Shown: positions 1-14,200 of the stretch, piece after piece
How the letters are laid out: each line of letters begins with the position of its first letter
Numbering within the stretch: position 1 is the first letter of the stretch
Source: Anadara kagoshimensis
Lineage: Eukaryota > Mollusca > Bivalvia > Arcoida > Arcidae
Direction of reading: 5' to 3'
NCBI GenBank assembly: GCA_021292105.1
Contig: CM037864.1
Span: forward strand, 46,173,109 to 46,237,108
Length of the DNA: 64,000 nucleotides
Translations under genes and position numbers: made by a program
The notes under the pieces: generated by a model
Database searches by the model: none
Told to the model about the DNA's origin: nothing
Seen by the model: only the letters and a program-made list of their open reading frames with translations

Positions 1-252
1 AGCAAAATCTACTTTAGTATACTAAGATCTATTTAATTATGATTTTGTTTAAATCATTCATCATTAACAAGTAAAATTCATATTTAACATTACTTAATAT
101 GGAACCCATGTTAAATTTAAAATTCTGGTGCTACAGTTCAACGAAACCAATTGGAACTGGTCTGCAGTAGCACTTCACATCCTGGCTTGAAAATTATCAT
201 AGCAAGAACAACATGCATTTATTCAAATCACTGTCACTCCAAATAATAGGCA
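1..252. other. AT-rich sequence, no feature seen
   Basis: No coding potential, RNA gene or clear repeat boundary is visible here. It lies directly before a dispersed repeat. Confidence 0.4.
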
Positions 253-735
253 TTTTTATACCCCTGCAAACTAGTTGGAGGAGTTTATAGAAATCACCAT
301 GTATGTCCGTCTTTCAGTCTGTTCGTCCTTCTGTCTGTCTGTCCATTAGTCAGTTTCTGCATTTGTCTGTCTGTTTGTCTGGCTGGCTGTCTGTGTAACA
401 TTGTGTCGGGGCCATATCTCATAGCTGCTTTGGACGACTGTCATGAAACTTCACATGAATAATCTTCATAGTCCAAAGGTGTGTCATGGCCTAGAACCAC
501 AAGGTCGTATAAGAAAGGTCAGAGTCATGGGGAAAGTATGTCAGAAAAATCATGTCCCAGCCATATCTCATAATTGCTTTGGACAACTGCCATAAAACTT
601 CACATGAATAATCTTCATGGTTCATTTAGAACCAAGGTCATATTGGAAAGGTCAAGGTTGCAGGAAAACATTAAACCCTTGTACATGTTGCAGGCAAGAG
701 GGGTGGTATTTGGCTCTCAAGAGACACTTTAGGGG
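253..735. repeat. dispersed repeat with internal duplication
   Basis: It starts with tatacccctgcaaac, followed by a gtctgtctgt-rich tract. Two related blocks follow (about 405-520 and 548-660). Both contain 'ccatatctcat', 'gctttgga', 'aacttcacatgaataatctt' and a 'aaggtca' ending. The start and the 'cgtctgtctgt' tract resemble repeats scattered through bivalve genomes (from memory; no search possible). A small minus-strand ORF across its right edge has no recognisable domain and is not called. Confidence 0.6.
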
Positions 736-2296
736 TAAAAATTAAATACAAATTTAAATGCAGAATGTGTGATTTTTGTGTATGATGCCAACATATGCAT
801 TCCCTCAATGTTGACAAAATGATCAATTCCACATAAAATTTGGGAAACTTGGCATTGTTTGTCATTTGAAACTCGTCAGCAATTGCGACTGGGCCCGTCA
901 AGAAAACAGGTTGTTCCTCTTAAACACTGATGTCCAGCAGTAATGTCTGACACAGATGTTTATGTGCACTGGTATTAATTTTTCATAAAGTTTTTTTTTT
1001 TTGTACAGTAATGTGTACCTGAGCTTTACATCATTGATTTTATTAGAGCTTTAATTTTATTAATTTTCAAAGGCCCATTTAAAAATCTATATAGCCTGAT
1101 ATGGCATCAATGTATAATTTTTAGTCACTGTATGTTGTATAAGGGCAAGCTATACCACAGTTCAGGTTGTGTTGTTTTTCTACTATCAATTCTCATTTGG
1201 TTTTTTTTATTGCACACATCAAATTTTTTTAATTTTGTTTTTTTTTTTTTTTTTGAAAACTAAGGGATAAATTTATCAATTGTATGACATAATAATGAAA
1301 ATGGATTAGTAGTCTGACAAACATTTTGATGAAGATGTCAATAAAATCAAGCATTTTAAGCTAACTCCATTCCAATTTAAAACCATATTGATCCAGGCTT
1401 TCACTCAAATTTTACTCATTTGACTGACATTAGACTTGCAATCATTATGCTGTGTGCTGAAAAGCCACACATAGTAATTTGTCCAATTTAATAGGCTGTC
1501 ATAACCGAAGAATCGTTAATCCTCAAAGATTTAAACTACTTGAGTGCCAAACATGAATGTTATGAAGGTATAATTTGAAGCAATTTGTGTTACTGTCAGG
1601 TTTTGAAATAAAAAAAAAATTAAGCTTGATCGATACAAGGTTTTTTTTTTTCAATGTTGTATTTTACAAAATATCAAGAATCCACATGGCATAAGGTGCA
1701 CTTTGTTTTGCTAATGAAATTTTCTGTGAAAAATAATTTTTCTAAATTTTAAAATGAGGGGGGGACACCTTTCACCTATTCAGAGATAAATGCCAAAAAT
1801 ATTTTAAATGCACTATATGCCATAGGATGACCTCATTATCCTTGATGACATCATCAACATTTTACATGAATACATGTGGTTTAGCCTTATGAAAAAAAGT
1901 TGTCAGAATTTTGTCTGAAGTTCTGAACTTATTCTAAATTTTGTCTAAATGCCATTCTAAATTTTGTCTAAATGCCAGCATAAGTTGAATGATTATCACA
2001 TATTTTGAATGAATTCAGAACTTTTGTGTCATGAGTGCAAAAAGCAATTCAGTATTGAGAATTTAACACCTTTTAACCAATGGAATTTGTCAAGAATTTA
2101 TCAGATGTAATCCAAAGTGCAATAAATCAATTAATGATAATATGACATTAAATAGAACACAATGATGAGAAGAATATTGCAACAGCCTGCACATTACAAT
2201 TACACGTCTGTCTGACAACTCAGCCATTAATTTCACTTTTCTCTGTAAAATCCTGATTGGATCAGAGATTACTATTCTTGATTATAAAAAATAAAA
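736..2296. other. AT-rich non-coding stretch
   Basis: Poly-T and poly-A runs are frequent (about 991-1002, 1240-1254, 1640-1650). I see no exon with splice borders and no RNA gene. It may be intergenic, or intronic to the gene whose last exons lie at 15.7-18.7 kb. Confidence 0.4.
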
Positions 2297-4501
2297 CAAG
2301 AGGCCCAGGGGCCACATCGCTCACCTGAGCAACTTGCTAGGTAGAAGCCGAAATGAGTTCAGTATTGAAGTGAGTGCAGGGGAGGGAGGTTTTGTACAAA
2401 CTGAAATCTATACTTCCTACCGATGCTTTTCACTAAACAATTTGTAAGTATTTCTATGTACCGTAAAAGGTTGATGTTTCGACAAGCCTCGGCTTATTCC
2501 GTTACCTTTTTCTTACAGCATTTCAACCAATGAAATAATTTTAAAAAAAATTTTCATCATGCAATCTACCAATCTCAAAAGAGAGAAAATGCATAGGCCG
2601 AATACTGTAATCGGGAAATGGCAAATAGAAATTATAGAATACAGCAGGATTTACATTAAAAATTAGCTTTTAAATACAAGTACAATTAATATATTTCTCA
2701 TGAACAATATATTTAACTTTATATCAAAATACTTATATAAAAGAATACAGCATGGAAAATACACTATTATTTAACCATGATTTGAACAAACTTGAATCTA
2801 CACTACCTGAGGATGCTTCCATTTTAATTTGAGCTTTCCTGGCCTAATAGTTTTTGAGGAGAAGATTTTTAAAGATTCTCTCTATATATTCCTGTGTAAA
2901 ACTTGACCCCCCTCTTGTGGCCCCACCCTACCCCAGGGACTATGATTTGAACAAACTTGAATCTACACTACCTGAGGATGCTTCCATTTTAATTTGAGCT
3001 TTTCTGGCCTAATAGTTTTTGAGAAAAAGATTTTAAAAAATTTTCTTTATATATTCCTATGTAAAACTTGATCCCCCTCTTGTGACCCCTCCCTACCCCC
3101 GGGGACCATGATTTGAACAAACTTGAATCTACACTACCTGAGGATGCTTCCATTTTAATTTGAGCTTTTCAGGCCTAATAGTTTTTGAGAAGAAGATTTT
3201 TAAAGATTTTCTCTATATACTCCTATGTAAAACTTGATCCCCCTCTTGTGGCCCCTCCCTACCCCCGGGGACCATGATTTGAACAAACTTCAATCTACAC
3301 TACCTGAGGATGCTTCCATTTTAATTTGAGCTTTCCTGGCCTAATAGTTTTTGAGGAGAAGATTTTTAAAGATTCTCTCTATATATTCCTGTGTAAAACT
3401 TGACCCCCCTCTTGTGGCCCCACCCTACCCCAGGGACTATGATTTGAACAAACTTGAATCTACACTACCTGAGGATGCTTCCATTTTAATTTGAGCTTTT
3501 CTGGCCTAATAGTTTTTGAGAAAAAGATTTTTAAAAATTTTCTTTATATATTCCTATGTAAAACTTGATCCCCCTCTTGTGACCCCTCCCTACCCCCGGG
3601 GACCATGATTTGAACAAACTTGAATCTACACTACCTCAGGATGCTTCCATTTTAATTTGAGCTTTTCAGGCCTAATAGTTTTTGAGAAGAAGATTTTTAA
3701 AGATTTTCTCTATATACTCCTATGTAAAACTTGATCCCCCTCTTGTGGCCCCTCCCTACCCCCGGGGACCATGATTTGAACAAACTTCAATCTACACTAC
3801 CTGAGGATGCTTCCATTTTAATTTGAGCTTTCCTGGCCTAATAGTTTTTGAGGAGAAGATTTTTAAAGATTCTCTCTATATATTCCTGTGTAAAACTTGA
3901 CCCCCCTCTTGTGGCCCCACCCTACCACCAGGGACTATGATTTGAACAAACTTGAATCTACACTACCTGAGGATGCTTCCATTTTAATTTGAGCTTTTCT
4001 GGCCTAATAGTTTTTGAGAAAAAGATTTTTAAAAATTTTCTTTATATATTCCTATGTAAAACTTGATCCCCCTCTTGTGACCCCTCCCTACCCCCGGGGA
4101 CCATGATTTGAACAAACTTGAATCTACACTACCTCAGGATGCTTCCATTTTAATTTGAGCTTTTCAGGCCTAATAGTTTTTGAGAAGAAGATTTTTAAAG
4201 ATTTTCTCTATATACTCCTATGTAAAACTTGATCCCCCTCTTGTGGCCCCCCTACCCCCGGGGACCATGATTTGAACAAACTTGAATCTACACTACCTAA
4301 GGATGCCTCCACAAAAGTTTAAGCTTTACAGGCCGAATAGTTTTTGAGAAGAAGATTTTTGAAAAATACCAACAAAGTTTCAATAATTCTCAATTATCTC
4401 CCCTTTAAAGAGGGTGTGGCCCTTCATTTGAACAAATTTGAATCCCCTTCACCTAGTGGTGCTTTGTGCCAAATTTGGTTGAAATCTGCCCAGTGGTTCG
4501 T

Positions 4502-4537
<36 letters not shown>

Positions 4538-4560
4538 AACGACGACGACAGACAACGGAC

Positions 4561-4592
<32 letters not shown>

Positions 4593-4613
4593 TGGCTCAG
4601 GTGAGCTAAAAAA
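2297..4613 (+). mobile_element. hairpin-ended dispersed element with expanded core
   Basis: The left end reads aagaggcccagggg and then GCTCACCTGAGC (2319-2330). The right end holds its complement GCTCAGGTGAGC (4595-4606), itself the arm of a short hairpin (4579-4606, loop TTT). The right side also contains 'agaagatgaaaatgtgaaaa' and a 'cgacgacaacgacgacga' tract just before the hairpin. The middle is a tandem array, listed separately. No ORF of useful length is present, so it is non-autonomous. Similar ends are, to my recollection, very common in bivalve genomes. A Helitron-like or other rolling-circle origin is possible but not shown. Confidence 0.7.
2777..4430 (+). repeat. 166-bp tandem repeat, three ABC trimers
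   Basis: Monomers start with atgatttgaacaaactt at 2777, 2942, 3108, 3274, 3439, 3605, 3771, 3937, 4103 and 4267. Three types alternate strictly. A has 'gagctttcctggcc' and 'gaggagaag'. B has 'cttttctggcc' and 'gagaaaaag'. C has 'cttttcaggcc' and 'gagaagaag'. The order is ABC-ABC-ABC plus one diverged final monomer, giving a higher-order period of about 497 bp. The trimer was therefore amplified recently as a block. It sits inside the hairpin-ended element. Confidence 0.9.
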
Positions 4614-4860
4614 GTTCACAATTGTTGATATGAAGCATTAGTTCGTTCGTTTGTCCGTCCGTCATAAAATATTTACCGTAGTCCGTAGCTCAACACAAAA
4701 ACTGTTAGAGATGTCAACATGAAACTTCATTGCTAGGTAGACCTTGATAAGGAGAAGTGCAGTGTACAAACACTATAGCTCTATTTTCCATAATTTAGGA
4801 GTTATTGCCCTTTGTTATTTTTCATACTTAAAATTTTGTCAGAAGCATAACACAAAAACT
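4614..4860. repeat. dispersed repeat of 'tgtccgtccgtc' type
   Basis: It contains ttcgttcgtttgtccgtccg followed by 'catgaaacttcattgctaggtagacc' -like text and 'gttattgccctttgtta'. This layout (a degenerate TGTCCGTC run, then a conserved tract) recalls repeats frequent in molluscan DNA. The right border is uncertain. From about 4861 to 5390 I see only AT-rich sequence. Confidence 0.45.
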
Positions 4861-5969
4861 GTATGAAATAGGCTTTTATCCATATGATGTTGTTGTTTTG
4901 ATCTGAAAATGAAGGGTAGTTTATTTCTGAACAATGAGGTCCGTTACTTTAGCAGGAATCAGTACATCTTAATATTTATGTGAAACATTTTTGAAAATCT
5001 TCAAATGGCAAATTCTTGAAATAATGTCAGTTTTAGGGTAAAACATCATCTTATGTTATTCCATATTTATCGGAAATAAGTGTTCAGCACAAATGTTAAA
5101 GTGTATCATGTGGTACAATGGTGAACCTGATTGATAATAAATTGCTGATCATATTTAAATTAATTGAATTTTTTATAGACTAGTATACAGTAACATATTA
5201 TTGATTTCATTTGAAACTAAAGGAATGTTATTAATAAACATCACTTGTATGGTTTTGTTGATGAGTTTTGAGGAAAATATAATATCCATGTAATAATAAT
5301 TTATTTATCTGATACTTAAACCCTGGATCGTTTGACATCAGACATAAGGTCCAAGTATAATATGATCTTTATATTAATATTTTTCTATCATCATGATGGG
5401 GAATCATAAGTACCAAGCTGAATTTGATCTATACTTTGCCATGATAATGGGAATTTTTTCCAGTGAAATTCCATCTTATAGCCTAACTGTCAATGTGGAC
5501 TCATGAGTTACAAGTGAAATTTGATTTATACTCTGCCATGATATTGGGAATTCAAAAGTCCCTCATGAAATTCCATCTTATAGCCTAACTGTCAATGTGA
5601 ACTCTTAAGTTACAAGTGATATTTGATCTATACTCTGTCATGATAATGGGAATCCAAGAGTCCATCATGAAATTCCATCTTACAGCGTTACTGTCAATAT
5701 GACCTCATGAGTTAAAAGTGATATTTGATCTATACTCTGCCATGATAATGGGAATCCAAGAGTCCATCATGAAATTCCATCTTATAGCCTAACTGTCAAT
5801 GTGACCTCATGAATTACAAGTGATATTTGATCTATACTCTGTCATGATAATGGGAATTCAAAAGTCCCTCATGAAATTCCATCTGATAGCCTAACTGTCA
5901 ATGTGACCTCATGAGTTACAAGTGATATTTGATCTATACTCTGCCATGATAATGGGAATTCAAAAGTCC

Positions 5970-7410
5970 CTCATGAAATTCCATCTTATAGCCTAACTGT
6001 CAATGTGGACTCATGAGTTACAAGTGAAATTTGATTTATACTCTGCCATGATATTGGGAATTCAAAAGTCCATCATGAAATTCCATCTTATAGCCTAACT
6101 GTCAATGTGAACTCTTAAGTTACAAGTGATATTTGATCTATACTCTGTCATGATAATGGGAATCCAAGAGTCCATCATGAAATTCCATCTTACAGCGTTA
6201 CTGTCAATGTGAACTCTTAAGTTTCAAGTGATATTTGATCTATACTCTGCCATGATAATGGGAATTCAGAAGTCCCTCATGAAATTCCATCTTATGGCCC
6301 AACTGTCAATGTGGACTCATGAGTTACAAGTGATATTTGATCTATATCCTGCCATGATAATGGGAATCCAAGAGTCCCTCCTGAAATTCCATCTTATAGC
6401 CTAACTGTCTTGTTATTATTATGTGGACTAATAAGGTACAAGTGATATTTGATCTATACTCTGTCATGATAATGGGAATCCAAGAGTCCCTCATGAAATT
6501 CCATCTTATAGCCTAACTGTCAATGTGGACTTATAAGTTACAAGTGATATTTGATCTATACTCTGTCATGAGAATGGGAATCCAAGAGTCATAAAATTCC
6601 ATCTTACAGCCTAACTGTCAATGTGGACTCTTAAGTTTCAAGTGATATTTGATCTATACTCTGCCATGATAATGGGAATTCAAAAGTCCCTCATGAAATT
6701 CCATCTTATAGCCTAACTGTCAATGTGGACTCATGAGTTACAAGTGAAATTTGATTTATACTCTGCCATGATATTGGGAATTCAAAAGTCCATCATGAAA
6801 TTCCATCTTATAGCCTAACTGTCAATGTGAACTCTTAAGTTACAAGTGATATTTGATCTATACTCTGTCATGATAATGGGAATCCAAGAGTCCATCATGA
6901 AATTCCATCTTACAGCGTTACTGTCAATGTGAACTCTTAAGTTTCAAGTGATATTTGATCTATACTCTGCCATGATAATGGGAATTCAGAAGTCCCTCAT
7001 GAAATTCCATCTTATGGCCCAACTGTCAATGTGGACTCATGAGTTACAAGTGATATTTGATCTATATCCTGCCATGATAATGGGAATCCAAGAGTCCCTC
7101 CTGAAATTCCATCTTATAGCCTAACTGTCTTGTTATTATTATGTGGACTAATAAGGTACAAGTGATATTTGATCTATACTCTGTCATGATAATGGGAATC
7201 CAAGAGTCCCTCATGAAATTCCATCTTATAGCCTAACTGTCAATGTGGACTTATAAGTTACAAGTGATATTTGATCTATACTCTCTCATGAGAATGGGAA
7301 TCCAAGAGTCATAAAATTCCATCTTACAGCCTAACTGTCAATGTGGACTCTTAAGTTTCAAGTGATATTTGATCTATACTCTGCCATGATAATGGGAATT
7401 CAAAAGTCCC
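5970..7410 (+). repeat. 720-bp higher-order duplication in the satellite
   Basis: The marker gtgaaatttgatttatactc occurs near 6006 and 6726, 720 bp apart (seven monomers). The monomers after it match in order, including the 'tacagcgtta' variant, the 'tcctgaaattcc' variant and the 'cttgttattattatgtgg' linker. The same marker near 5496 is 510 bp (five monomers) before the first copy, so the copies were not all made by one event. Confidence 0.85.
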
Positions 7411-8284
7411 TCATGAAATTCCATCTTATGGCCCAACTGTCAATGTGGACTCATGAGTTACAAGTGATATTTGATCTATATCCTGCCATGATAATGGGAA
7501 TCCAAGAGTCCATCATGAAATTCCATCTTATAGCCCAACTGTCAATGTGGACTAATAAGGTACAAGTGATATTTGATCTATACTCTGTCATGATAATGGG
7601 AATCCTAGAGTCCCTCATGAAATTCCATCTTATAGCCTAACTGTTAATGTGACCTCATGAGTTACAAGTGATATTTGATCAATACTCTGTCATGAGAATG
7701 GGAATCCAAGAGTCCATCATAAAATTCCATCTTATAGCCTAACTGTCAGTGTGACCTCATGAGTAACAAGTGATATTTGATCTATACTCTGCCATGATAA
7801 TGGGAATTCATAAGTCCCCATGAAATTCCATCTTATAGCCTAACTGTCAATGTGACCTCATGAGTTCATTAGTTACAAGTGATAGTTGATCTATACTCTG
7901 TCATGATAATGGGAATCCAAGAGTCCCTCATGAAATTCCATCTTATAGCCTAACTGTCAGTGTGACCTCATGAGTAACAAGTGATATTTGATCTATACTC
8001 TGTCATGAGAATGGGAATCCAAGATTCCATCATAAAATTCCATCTTATAGCCTAACTGTCAGTGTGACCTCATGAGTAACAAGTGATATTTGATCTATAC
8101 TCTGCCATGATAATGGGAATTCATAAGTCCCCATGAAATTCCATCTTATAGCCTAACTGTCAGTGTGACCTCATGAGTAACAAGTGATATTTGATCTATA
8201 CTCTGCCATGATAATTGGAATTCAAAAGTCCCTCATGAAATTCCATCCTAAGCCTAACTGTCAATGTGACCTCATGAGTTACAA

Positions 8285-11200
8285 ATGATAGTTGATCTAT
8301 ACTCTGCCATGATAATGGGAATTCAAAAGTCCCTCATGAAATTCCATCTTATGGCCAAACTGTCAATGTGGACACATGAGTTACACGTGATATTTGATCT
8401 ATATCCTGCCATGATAATGGGAATCCAAGAGTCCCTCATGAAATTCCATCTTATAGCCCAACTGTCTTGTTATTATTATGTGGACTAATAAGGTACAAGT
8501 GATATTTGATCTATACTCTGTCGTGATAATGGGAATCCTAGAGTCCCTCATGAAATTCCATCTTATAGCCTAACTGTCAATGTGGAATGTGGACTTATAT
8601 GTTACAAGTGATATTTGATCTATAGTCTGTCATGATAATGGGAATCCAAGAGTCCATCATGAAATTCCATCTTATAGCCTAACTGTTAATGTGACCTCAT
8701 GAGTTACAAGTGATATTTGATCTATACTCTGTCATGATAATGGGAATCCAAGAGTCCATTATGAAATTCCATCTTATAGCCTAACTGTCAGTGTGACCTC
8801 ATGAGTAACAAGTGATATTTGATCTATACTCTGCCATGATAATGGGAATTCATAAGTCCCCATGAAATTCCATCTTATAGCCTAACTGTCAATGTGACCT
8901 CATGAGTTCATTAGTTACAAGTGATAGTTGATCTTTACTCTGCCATGATAATTGGAATTCAAAAGTCCCTCATGAAATTCCATCCTAAGCCTAACTGTCA
9001 ATGTGACCTAATGAGTTACAAATGATAGTTGATCTATACTCTACTATGATAATGGGAATTCAAAAGTCCCTCATGAAATTCCATCTTATGGCCCAACTGT
9101 CAATATGACCTCATGAGTTACAAGTGATATTTGATCTATACTCTGTCGTGATAATGGGAATCCTAGAGTCCCCCATGAAATTCCATCTTATAGCCTAACT
9201 GTCAATGTGGACTTATATGTTACAAGTGATATTTGATCTATACTCTGTCATGATAATGGGAATCCAAGAGTCCATCATGAAATTCCATCTTATAGCCTAA
9301 CTGTTAATGTGACCTCATGAGTTACAAGTGATATTTGATCTATACTCTGTCATGATAATGGGAATCCAAGAGTCAATCATGAAATTCCATCTTATATCCT
9401 GTCAGTGTGACCTCATGAGTAACAAGTGATATTTGATCTATACTCTGACATGATAATGGGAATTCATAAGTCCCCATGAAATTCCATCTTATAGCCTAAC
9501 TGTCAATGTGACCTCATGAGTTCATTAGTTACAAGTGATATTTGATCTATACTCCGCCATGATAATTGGAATTCAAAAGTCCCTCATGAAATTCCATCCT
9601 AAGCCTAACTGTCAATGTGACCTAATGAGTTACAAATGATAGTTGATCTATACTCTGCCATGATAATGGGAATTCAAAGTCCCTCATGAAATTCCATCTT
9701 ATGGCCCAACTGTCAATGTGGACTCATGAGTTACAAGTGATATTTGATCTATATCCTGCCATGATAATGGGAATCCAAGAGTCCCTCATGAAATTCCATC
9801 TTATAGCCCAACTGTCTTGTTATTATTATGTGGACTAATAAGGTACAAGTGATATTTGATCTATACTCTGTCATGATAATGGGAATCCTAGAGTCCCTCA
9901 TGAAATTCCATCTTATAGCCTAACTGTTAATGTGACCTCATGAGTTACAAGTGATATTTGATCTCTACTCTGTCATGATAATGGGAATCCAAGAGTCCAT
10001 CATGAAATTCCATTTATATCCTGTCAGTGTGACCTCATGAGTAACAAGTGATATTTGATCTATACTCTGACATGATAATGGGAATTCAGAAGTCCCTCAT
10101 GAAATTCCATCTTATAGCCTAACTGTCAATGTGGAATGTGGACTTATATGTTACAAGTGATATTTGATCTATACTCTGTCATGATAATGGGAATCCAAGA
10201 GTCCATCATGAAATTCCATCTTATAGCCTAACTGTTAATGTGACCTCATGAGTTACAAGTGATATTTGATCTATACTCTGTCATGATAATGGGAATCCAA
10301 GAGTCCATTATGAAATTCCATCTTATAGCCTAACTGTCAGTGTGACCTCATAAGTAACAAGTGATATTTGATCTATACTCTGCCATGATAATGGGAATTC
10401 ATAAGTCCCCATGAAATTCCATCTTATAGCCTAACTGTCAATGTGACCTCATGAGTTCATTAGTTACAAGTGATAGTTGATCTTTACTCTGCCATGATAA
10501 TTGGAATTCAAAAGTCCCTCATGAAATTCCATCCTAAGCCTAACTGTCAATGTGACCTAATGAGTTACAAATGATAGTTGATCTATACTCTGCTATGATA
10601 ATGGGAATTCAAAAGTCCCTCATGAAATTCCATCTTATGGCCCAACTGTCAATATGACCTCATGAGTTACAAGTGATATTTGATCTATACTCTGTCATGA
10701 AAATGGGAATCCAAGAGTCAATCATGAAATTCCATCTTATATCCTGTCAGTGTGACCTCATGAGTAACAAGTGATATTTGATCTATACTCTGACATGATA
10801 ATGGGAATTCATAAGTCCCCATGAAATTCCATCTTATAGCCTAACTGTCAATGTGACCTCATGAGTTCATTAGTTACAAGTGATATTTGATCTATACTCC
10901 GCCATGATAATTGGAATTCAAAAGTCCCTCATGAAATTCCATCCTAAGCCTAACTGTCAATGTGACCTAATGAGTTACAAATGATAGTTTCTATACTCTG
11001 CCATGATAATGGGAATTCAAAAGTCCCTCATGAAATTCCATCTTATGGCCCAACTGTCAATGTGGACTCATGAGTTACAAGTGATATTTGATCTATATCC
11101 TGCCATGATAATGGGAATCCAAGAGTCCTCATGAAATTCCATCTTATAGCCCAACTGTCTTGTTATTATTATGTGGACTAATAAGGTACAAGTGATATTT

Positions 11201-14200
11201 GATCTATACTCTGTCGTGATAATGGGAATCCTAGAGTCCCTCATGAAATTCCATCTTATAGCCTAACTGTCAATGTGGAATGTGGACTTATATGTTACAA
11301 GTGATATTTGATCTATAGTCTGTCATGATAATGGGAATCCAAGAGTCCATCATGAAATTCCATCTTATAGCCTAACTGTTAATGTGACCTCATGAGTTAC
11401 AAGTGATATTTGATCTATACTCTGTCATGATAATGGGAATCCAAGAGTCCATTATGAAATTCCATCTTATAGCCTAACTGTCAGTGTGACCTCATGAGTA
11501 ACAAGTGATATTTGATCTATACTCTGCCATGATAATGGGAATTCATAAGTCCCCATGAAATTCCATCTTATAGCCTAACTGTCAATGTGACCTCATGAGT
11601 TCATTAGTTACAAGTGATAGTTGATCTTTACTCTGCCATGATAATTGGAATTCAAAAGTCCCTCATGAAATTCCATCCTAAGCCTAACTGTCAATGTGAC
11701 CTAATGAGTTACAAATGATAGTTGATCTATACTCTACTATGATAATGGAATTCAAAAGTCCCTCATGAAATTCCATCTTATGGCCCAACTGTCAATATGA
11801 CCTCATGAGTTACAAGTGATATTTGATCTATACTCTGTCGTGATAATGGGAATCCTAGAGTCCCCCATGAAATTCCATCTTATAGCCTAACTGTCAATGT
11901 GGACTTATATGTTACAAGTGATATTTGATCTATACTCTGTCATGATAATGGGAATCCAAGAGTCCATCATGAAATTCCATCTTATAGCCTAACTGTTAAT
12001 GTGACCTCATGAGTTACAAGTGATATTTGATCTATACTCTGTCATGATAATGGGAATCCAAGAGTCAATCATGAAATTCCATCTTATATCCTGTCAGTGT
12101 GACCTCATGAGTAACAAGTGATATTTGATCTATACTCTGACATGATAATGGGAATTCATAAGTCCCCATGAAATTCCATCTTATAGCCTAACTGTCAATG
12201 TGACCTCATGAGTTCATTAGTTACAAGTGATATTTGATCTATACTCCGCCATGATAATTGGAATTCAAAAGTCCCTCATGAAATTCCATCCTAAGCCTAA
12301 CTGTCAATGTGACCTAATGAGTTACAAATGATAGTTGATCTATACTCTGCCATGATAATGGGAATTCAAAAGTCCCTCATGAAATTCCATCTTATGGCCC
12401 AACTGTCAATGTGGACTCATGAGTTACAAGTGATATTTGATCTATATCCTGCCATGATAATGGGAATCCAAGAGTCCCTCATGAAATTCCATCTTATAGC
12501 CCAACTGTCTTGTTATTATTATGTGGACTAATAAGGTACAAGTGATATTTGATCTATACTCTGTCATGATAATGGGAATCCTAGAGTCCCTCATGAAATT
12601 CCATCTTATAGCCTAACTGTTAATGTGACCTCATGAGTTACAAGTGATATTTGATCTCTACTCTGTCATGATAATGGGAATCCAAGAGTCCATCATGAAA
12701 TTCCATCTTATATCCTGTCAGTGTGACCTCATGAGTAACAAGTGATATTTGATCTATACTCTGACATGATAATGGGAATTCAGAAGTCCCTCATGAAATT
12801 CCATCTTATAGCCTAACTGTCAATGTGGAATGTGGACTTATATGTTACAAGTGATATTTGATCTATACTCTGTCATGATAATGGGAATCCAAGAGTCCAT
12901 CATGAAATTCCATCTTATAGCCTAACTGTTAATGTGACCTCATGAGTTACAAGTGATATTTGATCTATACTCTGTCATGATAATGGGAATCCAAGAGTCC
13001 ATTATGAAATTCCATCTTATAGCCTAACTGTCAGTGTGACCTCATAAGTAACAAGTGATATTTGATCTATACTCTGCCATGATAATGGGAATTCATAAGT
13101 CCCCATGAAATTCCATCTTATAGCCTAACTGTCAATGTGACCTCATGAGTTCATTAGTTACAAGTGATAGTTGATCTTTACTCTGCCATGATAATTGGAA
13201 TTCAAAAGTCCCTCATGAAATTCCATCCTAAGCCTAACTGTCAATGTGACCTAATGAGTTACAAATGATAGTTGATCTATACTCTGCTATGATAATGGGA
13301 ATTCAAAAGTCCCTCATGAAATTCCATCTTATGGCCCAACTGTCAATATGACCTCATGAGTTACAAGTGATATTTGATCTATACTCTGTCGTGATAATGG
13401 GAATCCTAGAGTCCCCCATGAAATTCCATCTTATAGCCTAACTGTCAATGTGGACTTATATGTTACAAGTGATATTTGATCTATACTCTGTCATGATAAT
13501 GGGAATCCAAGAGTCCATCATGAAATTCCATCTTATAGCCTAACTGTTAATGTGACCTCATGAGTTACAAGTGATATTTGATCTATACTCTGTCATGATA
13601 ATGGGAATCCAAGAGTCAATCATGAAATTCCATCTTATATCCTGTCAGTGTGACCTCATGAGTAACAAGTGATATTTGATCTATACTCTGACATGATAAT
13701 GGGAATTCATAAGTCCCCATGAAATTCCATCTTATAGCCTAACTGTCAATGTGACCTCATGAGTTCATTAGTTACAAGTGATATTTGATCTATACTCTGC
13801 CATGATAATTGGAATTCAAAAGTCCCTCATGAAATTCCATCCTAAGCCTAACTGTCAATGTGACCTAATGAGTTACAAATGATAGTTGATCTATACTCTG
13901 CCATGATAATGGGAATTCAAAAGTCCCTCATGAAATTCCATCTTATGGCCCAACTGTCAATGTGGACTCATGAGTTACAAGTGATATTTGATCTATATCC
14001 TGCCATGATAATGGGAATCCAAGAGTCCCTCATGAAATTCCATCTTATAGCCCAACTGTCTTGTTATTATTATGTGGACTAATAAGGTACAAGTGATATT
14101 TGATCTATACTCTGTCATGATAATGGGAATCCTAGAGTCCCTCATGAAATTCCATCTTATAGCCTAACTTAATGTGACCTCATGAGTTACAAGTGATATT
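8285..14200 (+). repeat. 1.35-1.55 kb higher-order repeat units
   Basis: The marker atgatagttgatctatactc (last bases lost in one copy) starts at 8285, 9636, 10981, 12328 and 13879. The spacings are 1351, 1345, 1347 and 1551 bp, i.e. about 13 monomers and then 15. Each unit holds the same ordered variants, including the 'gttcattagttac' insertion monomers and the 'cttgttattattatgtgg' linker. The 10981 copy lacks 'gatc' after the marker. This is the youngest amplification layer of the satellite. Confidence 0.85.

Noticed and set aside
7341-14082. Recurrent 67-99-codon ORFs in the satellite
   Set aside because: They recur identically in each higher-order unit and read through satellite monomers. 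Nothing protein-like is present outside the repeat.
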